Shown here piece after piece: positions 31,270 through 35,476 of a stretch of 35,476 bases of DNA. The first letter of the stretch is position 1; each line of letters begins with the position of its first letter. Under the pieces are notes generated by a model. The model was given only the letters and a program-made list of their open reading frames with translations. It made no database searches and was not told the DNA's origin. Made by a program: the position numbers and the translations under genes. Source of the DNA: JACZSB01 sp965372015 (lineage in GTDB: Bacteria; Fidelibacterota; Marinisomatia; SCGC-AAA003-L08; TS1B11); the NCBI GenBank assembly GCA_965372015.1, contig CBDVAP010000016.1, forward strand, positions 1 through 35,476. Direction: 5' to 3'.

Positions 31270-33291
31270 ATGCTTTCACACACCGTGCCGGCCATACTCC
31301 TGCTGGCGCTACCATTCCATCTCAAGGGTACCAGTGCTGGCAGTCAGGACATTCCTTCTGCGGCGGAAGTGCGGGCGGTCCACCGGCAGGAGGCCGCCGC
31401 CAAGATAGCAGCCCTCCACCAGCGGCTGATGAAAGTACCACCCGGAGACCCCGCCCAGCGCCTTTACGATGCCCGCTACTACCGGTTGGAGTTGCGGCTC
31501 GATCCGGCGGACTCGTCACTTTCCGGCACGGTCCAGGTCCGGGGAACGGCGCTGGTGGATAACTTCAGCCTGGTGGTGCTGGACCTGTTGGATAACATGC
31601 TGGTGGACTCGGTATCCGGCGATGCCGCCGGCTTCACCCACGGTAGCGATTTGCTTAGGGTAACCTTGAGCCCGCCGGTTGATAGTGGGGCCGATTTCAC
31701 TTTCGAAGTCTCCTACCACGGCCGGCCTAATGGGGGATTGTGGCTCGATTCGCGAGGTGATAATCAACCTATAATCTCGTCACTGAGCGAACCTTATTCC
31801 GCCCGGGCCTGGTGGCCCTGCAAGGACACCCCCAGCGACAAGGCCGACTCGGTGGATATCGTCCTCTGGGTGCCTCAAAGCATTATCGCCGTCTCCAACG
31901 GGTCCTTACGTGATTTCGGCACCTACCTGGACAGTGCTTCCTTCGCCCGTTACGAATGGCACGAGAACTATCCCATTACAACCTACCTGGTGTCGGTGGC
32001 GGCTACCGATTATATGATCGAGAGCGATTGGTTCCACTACGGCGCCAATGACTCCATGATTGTAGAATATTACGCCTATCCCGAGCATATCGCCGAAGCC
32101 CAAGCCGCATTACCTCAGTTCATGGAAATGTTGGGCTATTTCCACCAGGTTTTTGGGCCTTATCCATTTCTCGCGGAGAAAGCAGGTATAGCACAGTTCA
32201 CCCGCGGCTATGGGATGGAACACCAGACTATCTCCAGCCAGCGCAATTTCGGTGTGGTGCTCACCGTCCACGAGCTGGCCCATCAGTGGTGGGGTGACAA
32301 AATCACCAATGCCACCTGGGGCGACATCTGGCTGAACGAAGGGTTCGCTTCCTACGCCGAGGCCTTGTATTTCGAGGATAAATACGACCGTGACTATTAT
32401 CACGCCTACATGAATGGAATGGATCGGTCTTTTCCTTATGCTCTCTTCGTGGATGACACTACCACCGTAGGCCGAATTTTTCATTTCACCGTCTATGACA
32501 AGGGGGCCTGGCTGCTGCATATGCTCCGGCGGGTAGTGGGGGATTCCGCCTTTTTCGAGATTCTGCTTTCTTATTCAGATGATCCCCGGTTCGCCTACGG
32601 CAATGCCACCTCCGCCGGCTTTCAGGAGGTGTGCGAGACCGTGGCCGATACCACCCTGGACTGGTTTTTCGACGCCTGGCTATACCAGGTGGGCCGGCCG
32701 GTGTACCAGGTCCAGTGGGGCGCTACAGAAGCAGACGGCGGTCCGGCGGTGGAACTCACCATACACCAGGCCCAGACAGCGGTGAAAGGGCTATTCCCCA
32801 TGCCTATCGACATCGCCATCACCACCGATGGGGGGGATACCGTGGTGACAATCTACAACGATCAGGAATACCAGACGATCACCATTCCCCTGGCAGCGTC
32901 GCCGGTTACCCTGTCGCTGGACCCGGATAACTGGATCCTCAAGCAAGTGGAATTCATCGCCCTGGTCGATCCCCATGACGGTTCGCCGGTCTCATTCACC
33001 CTGGACCAGAATTACCCCAATCCTTTTAATGCCCGGACCCGTATCAATTATACGGTGCCCACCACCACCGAAATGGATTTGAGGATTTATGACCTCTTAG
33101 GGCGGGAAGTGGCCCTCCTGCTTCGCAAAACCGAGCGCGGCGGCTATCACCATGTTTACTGGGATGGCCAAGACCATTCCGGCCGGTTGGCGCCCAGCGG
33201 GATCTATTTCTACCGCCTGGAGGTTGCCGAACCCGGGGCCTGGTTGCAACCGAGGATAGTGGAAACACGGAAAATGTTGCTCCTGCGGTAA
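31270..33291 (+). CDS. Secreted M1-family aminopeptidase with C-terminal T9SS sorting domain
   Basis: 673 aa from the ATG at 31270, which opens a signal peptide (MLSHTVPAILLLALPFHLKG); the longer frame starting at 31177 overlaps the barrel gene and lacks a sensible N-terminus. The M1 motifs are complete: GMEH (315-318, the common bacterial variant of GAMEN), HELAHQWWG (zinc His334, His338) and Glu357 in WLNEGF, exactly 18 residues after the second His. Residues 576-673 form a type A T9SS domain (FTLDQNYPNPFNARTRI, IYDLLGREV, GIYFYRLEV). It should be exported and anchored or released at the surface, and would remove N-terminal residues from peptides. Confidence 0.93.
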   Translation: MLSHTVPAILLLALPFHLKGTSAGSQDIPSAAEVRAVHRQEAAAKIAALHQRLMKVPPGDPAQRLYDARYYRLELRLDPADSSLSGTVQVRGTALVDNFSLVVLDLLDNMLVDSVSGDAAGFTHGSDLLRVTLSPPVDSGADFTFEVSYHGRPNGGLWLDSRGDNQPIISSLSEPYSARAWWPCKDTPSDKADSVDIVLWVPQSIIAVSNGSLRDFGTYLDSASFARYEWHENYPITTYLVSVAATDYMIESDWFHYGANDSMIVEYYAYPEHIAEAQAALPQFMEMLGYFHQVFGPYPFLAEKAGIAQFTRGYGMEHQTISSQRNFGVVLTVHELAHQWWGDKITNATWGDIWLNEGFASYAEALYFEDKYDRDYYHAYMNGMDRSFPYALFVDDTTTVGRIFHFTVYDKGAWLLHMLRRVVGDSAFFEILLSYSDDPRFAYGNATSAGFQEVCETVADTTLDWFFDAWLYQVGRPVYQVQWGATEADGGPAVELTIHQAQTAVKGLFPMPIDIAITTDGGDTVVTIYNDQEYQTITIPLAASPVTLSLDPDNWILKQVEFIALVDPHDGSPVSFTLDQNYPNPFNARTRINYTVPTTTEMDLRIYDLLGREVALLLRKTERGGYHHVYWDGQDHSGRLAPSGIYFYRLEVAEPGAWLQPRIVETRKMLLLR

Positions 33292-33359
33292 CCCGCCGGT
33301 TCCATACGGATCGGCGCACTGCCAGGCTTGGTTACCAGCCTTCAAAGACAGTAAATTCG

Positions 33360-33611
33360 GTGCCCTTTAAAAGTGATACGCCAGTGATATCTAGCCACAT
33401 CTGCCTGCGAACCTACCTCACTAGAAATGAGGCCGAATTGGACCAGGCCCTGCTGAGGAGTTGCGACATTGAGACTATTATCCAGGCGGATGATGCCGGC
33501 GGCATGCAACCGCATCTGCTGTTTGGCAATGGTGGGGTCCGGCTGCTGGTGCATTCTGCCCGGGCGGACGAGGCCGCTCAGGTTCTGGCCGCAACTACTG
33601 CCACCGAATAG
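33360..33611 (+). CDS. Small DUF2007-like protein
   Basis: 83 aa. The layout matches the DUF2007 'putative signal transducing' fold: RTYLTRNEAELDQALLRSC (an interface helix between membrane-distal strands), DIETIIQADDAGG and then GNGGVRLLVHSARADEAAQVL, where family members have a V-x-L-x-V strand and a final helix with 'EAxxLL'. It is soluble and of unknown role. It is convergent with the CRP-family regulator gene, 27 bp away. Confidence 0.6.
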   Translation: MPFKSDTPVISSHICLRTYLTRNEAELDQALLRSCDIETIIQADDAGGMQPHLLFGNGGVRLLVHSARADEAAQVLAATTATE

Positions 33612-33618
33612 CCCCGTC

Positions 33619-33636
33619 GGCCGATTCGTACCGGCC
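33619..33636. terminator. Weak hairpin between convergent genes
   Basis: GGCCG (33619-33623) and CGGCC (33632-33636) can pair across an 8-base loop and are followed by TCTT. It lies between the converging DUF2007-like and CRP-family genes. It is short, so only weak support for termination. Confidence 0.3.
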
Positions 33637-33638
33637 TC

Positions 33639-34706
33639 TTAGGCATCAAACACTCCATTATCAAATGGCAGCCGGGGTGTCCCCGCTCGCGAGGATTCTG
33701 GCCGGTCGGCCGAGGTGGCGATCTGCTCCAGCAGGTTTTTGTACATGGGATGCTGCTCAAACGACGCAAAGTAATCTTGGTACAGCTCCAGGTTTATGTG
33801 ATAAATCAAACCCTGCAAATCCGAGTTCTCCTTCTCGATTATATTCAAGTTCATCAGGTTGTGAATAACGGCTTCGTACCTTTCCAGCGATTGCTGGTGT
33901 TCCTCCCGTAGCCGGTCGTCCAGCGATTTCACTTCGATTACATGGGTCCCCTCGTCCACCCCGAGGATTTCCTGTAGTTTCTGCTGGAACTCGCGCTCGA
34001 GTTCCCTTGTTTTCTGGATGTTTTCGGGCTGCTTACGGCGGCGCTCAACCAAGAAACTGTCCTGGCAGAAATCGGCAAATTGCAGGAATCTTTCCAGAGC
34101 ACCGGCGATGAACAGCTTCTGTCGGCTTTGATCAAAGGCAAACTCGGCCATCTCCGATTTGCATAGTATCTCCAGCACCCGGGAAACCTGCTTCTCCGGC
34201 AGCCGCAGGATGTAGGCGATTTTCCGGGTTGTTTGGTCCCACGGGACACTCACCTGCCCCTGGTCATCGGTTGCGCCTCGCCGCAGCAGCATGGCCAGCA
34301 CTTCGATGATTTGATGACCCGGTAATCCAATCCGATCCGCCTGGGATCGAATTATGAACATGCGCAGGCGCACCACCATCATCCCATAAAACGATTGCAT
34401 CCATTGTGGGACTTCCGTTGACAACTTGTGGCGAAAAATCATTTTGCCAATGACTCGGCAAGTTACCTCGGTGACCGCCCGGGCAGTAGCCGACCGGGGT
34501 TGATTATCCACCAGGGCCATCTCGCCGAAGATAGCGCCGGCGTTCAGGTTCTGCAACGGTACCTCCAGCTCATCGATCGTTTTCGACAACGCCACTTCGC
34601 CGCTTTGGATAACGAACATCTTATCGCCCCGGGCTCCCTCGTGGAAAATCACTTCGTCGGGACGGAAGGTGATGACTGTTTGATTTCTGCGGTTGGTGAA
34701 GGTCAT
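33639..34706 (-). CDS. CRP/FNR-family cyclic-nucleotide-type regulator with C-terminal extension
   Basis: 355 aa, longer than the usual 210-240. The N-terminus is a cNMP-binding domain: RGDKMFVIQSGEVALSK and FGEMALVDNQPRSATARA (60-77), with Glu62, Arg71 and Ser72 where E. coli CRP has its cAMP phosphate contacts. TTRKIAYILRLPEKQVSRVLEI (159-180) is the CRP-type helix-turn-helix. Residues from about 200 to the end form a charged, partly helical extension (RELEREFQQKLQEILG; REEHQQSLERYEAV) of unknown role. GAGGAGGA precedes the ATG. Two CRP-like palindromes lie 100-160 bp upstream, suggesting autoregulation. Confidence 0.82.
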   Translation of the reverse strand: MTFTNRRNQTVITFRPDEVIFHEGARGDKMFVIQSGEVALSKTIDELEVPLQNLNAGAIFGEMALVDNQPRSATARAVTEVTCRVIGKMIFRHKLSTEVPQWMQSFYGMMVVRLRMFIIRSQADRIGLPGHQIIEVLAMLLRRGATDDQGQVSVPWDQTTRKIAYILRLPEKQVSRVLEILCKSEMAEFAFDQSRQKLFIAGALERFLQFADFCQDSFLVERRRKQPENIQKTRELEREFQQKLQEILGVDEGTHVIEVKSLDDRLREEHQQSLERYEAVIHNLMNLNIIEKENSDLQGLIYHINLELYQDYFASFEQHPMYKNLLEQIATSADRPESSRAGTPRLPFDNGVFDA

Positions 34707-34765
34707 GGTTACGTCCTCCTCAGGGTTAACGTTAGCGGTTGACCAAGGACGACATTCCCATGGAG

Positions 34766-34771
34766 ATTATG
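34766..34771 (-). promoter_or_regulatory. Possible -10 element of the CRP-family gene
   Basis: CATAAT on the minus strand, one base away from TATAAT, 60 bp before the start codon. No good -35 hexamer is found 17 bases upstream, as expected for an activator-dependent promoter. Weak support. Confidence 0.3.
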
Positions 34772-34807
34772 CGTCCAGGCAACTTACACTGTAGGAGGCT
34801 ATTCGTC

Positions 34808-34823
34808 TGTGATATAGGTTACA
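34808..34823. promoter_or_regulatory. CRP-like binding site 1
   Basis: TGTGA-TATAGG-TTACA, one base from the symmetric TGTGA-N6-TCACA. Its centre lies about 109 bp upstream of the regulator's ATG and about 39 bp from a second, better palindrome. Confidence 0.5.
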
Positions 34824-34846
34824 AATCGGCGCCGGAGAATCAGGTC

Positions 34847-34862
34847 CGTGACATTGGTCACG
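34847..34862. promoter_or_regulatory. CRP-like binding site 2 (perfect palindrome)
   Basis: CGTGAC-ATTG-GTCACG, a perfect inverted repeat that contains the CRP core GTGA-N6-TCAC. It lies between the stop of the yjbQ-like gene and the CRP-family gene, on the upstream side of the latter. Confidence 0.6.
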
Positions 34863-34898
34863 CCAGTGGGGAATTTTACGGTGGAGTTGGAGGGAGTT

Positions 34899-35318
34899 CT
34901 ACTCCCCGATAATCTTCACCAGCACCCGCTTGCGCCGCCGGCCGTCAAACTCGCCGTAGAATATGCGCTCCCAGGGGCCGAAGTCCAGCCGGCCGCCGGT
35001 GATGGCCACCACCACCTCCCGCCCCATGATCTGCCGTTTGTGGTGGGCATCGCCGTTGTCTTCGCCGGTGCGGTTATGGTCATAGTGTGAGATCGGCTCG
35101 TTAGGGGCCAGCTCTTCCAGCCAGCGTTTATAGTCCCGGTGCAGCCCCGGCTCGTCGTCATTGATGAACACCGAGGCGGTGATGTGCATGGCGTTCACCA
35201 GGCACAACCCTTCCTGTACCCCGCTGGCCCGCAGCGCCTCGTCCACCTGGGGCGTGATGTTGACGAAGTCCATCCGCTGAGGCACATTCATCCACAGTTC
35301 CTGCCGGTAGGTTTTCAT
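34899..35318 (-). CDS. yjbQ: YjbQ-family protein (UPF0047)
   Basis: 139 aa, the usual size of the family, covering MKTYRQELWMNVPQRMDFVN to the C-terminal strand RKRVLVKIIGE. Conserved parts visible: CLVNAMHITASVFINDDEPG, the His-rich YDHN, GEDNGDAHHKRQIMGREVV, and the family C-terminal LDFGPWERIFYGEFDG. Members are homohexameric/trimeric metal-binding proteins, with a thiamine-phosphate-synthase activity reported for some. AAGGAAGAG precedes the ATG. It runs in the same direction as the CRP-family gene, 192 bp before it. Confidence 0.92.
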   Translation of the reverse strand: MKTYRQELWMNVPQRMDFVNITPQVDEALRASGVQEGLCLVNAMHITASVFINDDEPGLHRDYKRWLEELAPNEPISHYDHNRTGEDNGDAHHKRQIMGREVVVAITGGRLDFGPWERIFYGEFDGRRRKRVLVKIIGE

Positions 35319-35378
35319 GATCTGCTCTTCCTTTCACCTGAATGTTCACCGAAATTAACCCCCCGGTCCGGCCGCCCA

Positions 35379-35476
35379 GTGTACTACCTGGGCCAGCGTT
35401 GCCTGTCCGGCCGTGCCGACGCGGCGTTGGGGGGCGCCCTGCTGGGGGATGTCGTCAGGGGTGACCATTACCGGGG
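35379..35476 (+). CDS. Probable start of an AcpH-like (DUF479) gene, cut by window edge
   Basis: Only 32 codons, from a GTG at 35379. Aligned without gaps to the first 28 residues of acyl-carrier-protein phosphodiesterase (AcpH) the pattern is close: YYLGQRCLSG then GGALLGDVVRG, where AcpH proteins have 'NxLAHxxLSG' and 'GNLLGDFVKG'. The His of LAH is Gln here. No ribosome-binding site is seen, and another start is possible. It is divergent from yjbQ. Kept with modest confidence because the sequence runs out. Confidence 0.45.
   Translation, partial: MYYLGQRCLSGRADAALGGALLGDVVRGDHYR

Noticed and set aside
34892..34906. GGGAG/CTCCC hairpin over the yjbQ stop codon as terminator
   Set aside because: Five-base stem and no T-tract on the relevant strand.
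35355..35476. Minus-strand frame ending at 35355 and entering from the right edge
   Set aside because: The plus-strand frame of the same bases fits the AcpH N-terminus without gaps, while this one shows no family pattern.

Overview
The window reads as a piece of a chromosome from an uncultured Gram-negative bacterium of the FCB group. A Neomarinimicrobiota, Calditrichota or KSB1-like lineage is the best guess. The basis is a secreted M1 peptidase ending in a type IX secretion (T9SS) sorting domain with the 'DQNYPNPFN' signature, a FadL-like outer-membrane barrel, lipoproteins with lipoboxes, and surface-polysaccharide genes. This placement comes from family knowledge, not from a marker-gene tree.

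Left part (1-22635, every gene on the minus strand): a surface-polysaccharide locus (O-antigen, capsule or exopolysaccharide). In transcription order it holds a CsgG/LpoB-like protein with a C-terminal barrel; WecB and WecC, which make UDP-ManNAc and UDP-ManNAcA; a GT4; a methyltransferase; a Wzx-type flippase; a module of two paralogous nucleotidyltransferase-fold proteins around an alkaline-phosphatase-superfamily enzyme, with a second methyltransferase and a truncated copy of the phosphatase-like gene; a bacterial relative of plant reversibly glycosylated polypeptides (GT75); a GT2; a decayed IS481-type transposase; a multi-pass membrane protein (candidate polymerase or GT-C); a GT4; an internally shortened hexapeptide acyltransferase; another GT4; a polysaccharide deacetylase; an AAC(3)-family N-acyltransferase; and the start of a fused dehydrogenase (zinc-dehydrogenase plus Gfo/Idh/MocA) that runs off the left edge. 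Several genes abut or overlap by a few bases, so long transcripts are likely.

Middle (22636-23381): about 0.75 kb without a convincing gene. It holds hairpin-forming repeats, including a perfect 24-bp palindrome, and a stretch that may be the 5' end of a decayed group II intron.

Right part (23382-33611, plus strand): an SLC13-type permease with RCK-C domains, then envelope and secreted genes: a DUF885 protein whose metal motif is degraded, an M14 carboxypeptidase, an aromatic-rich lipoprotein, a FadL/OmpP1-like barrel, an M1 aminopeptidase with T9SS tail, and a small DUF2007-like protein. The right end holds a CRP-family regulator with two CRP-like palindromes upstream of its own start, a YjbQ-family protein, and probably the first codons of an AcpH-like gene leaving the window.

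The most unusual content is the nucleotidyltransferase / AlkP-superfamily / nucleotidyltransferase module with its tandem-duplication scar, and the GT75 homologue that keeps both arginines important in plant UDP-arabinopyranose mutase. No tRNA, rRNA or CRISPR array was seen.
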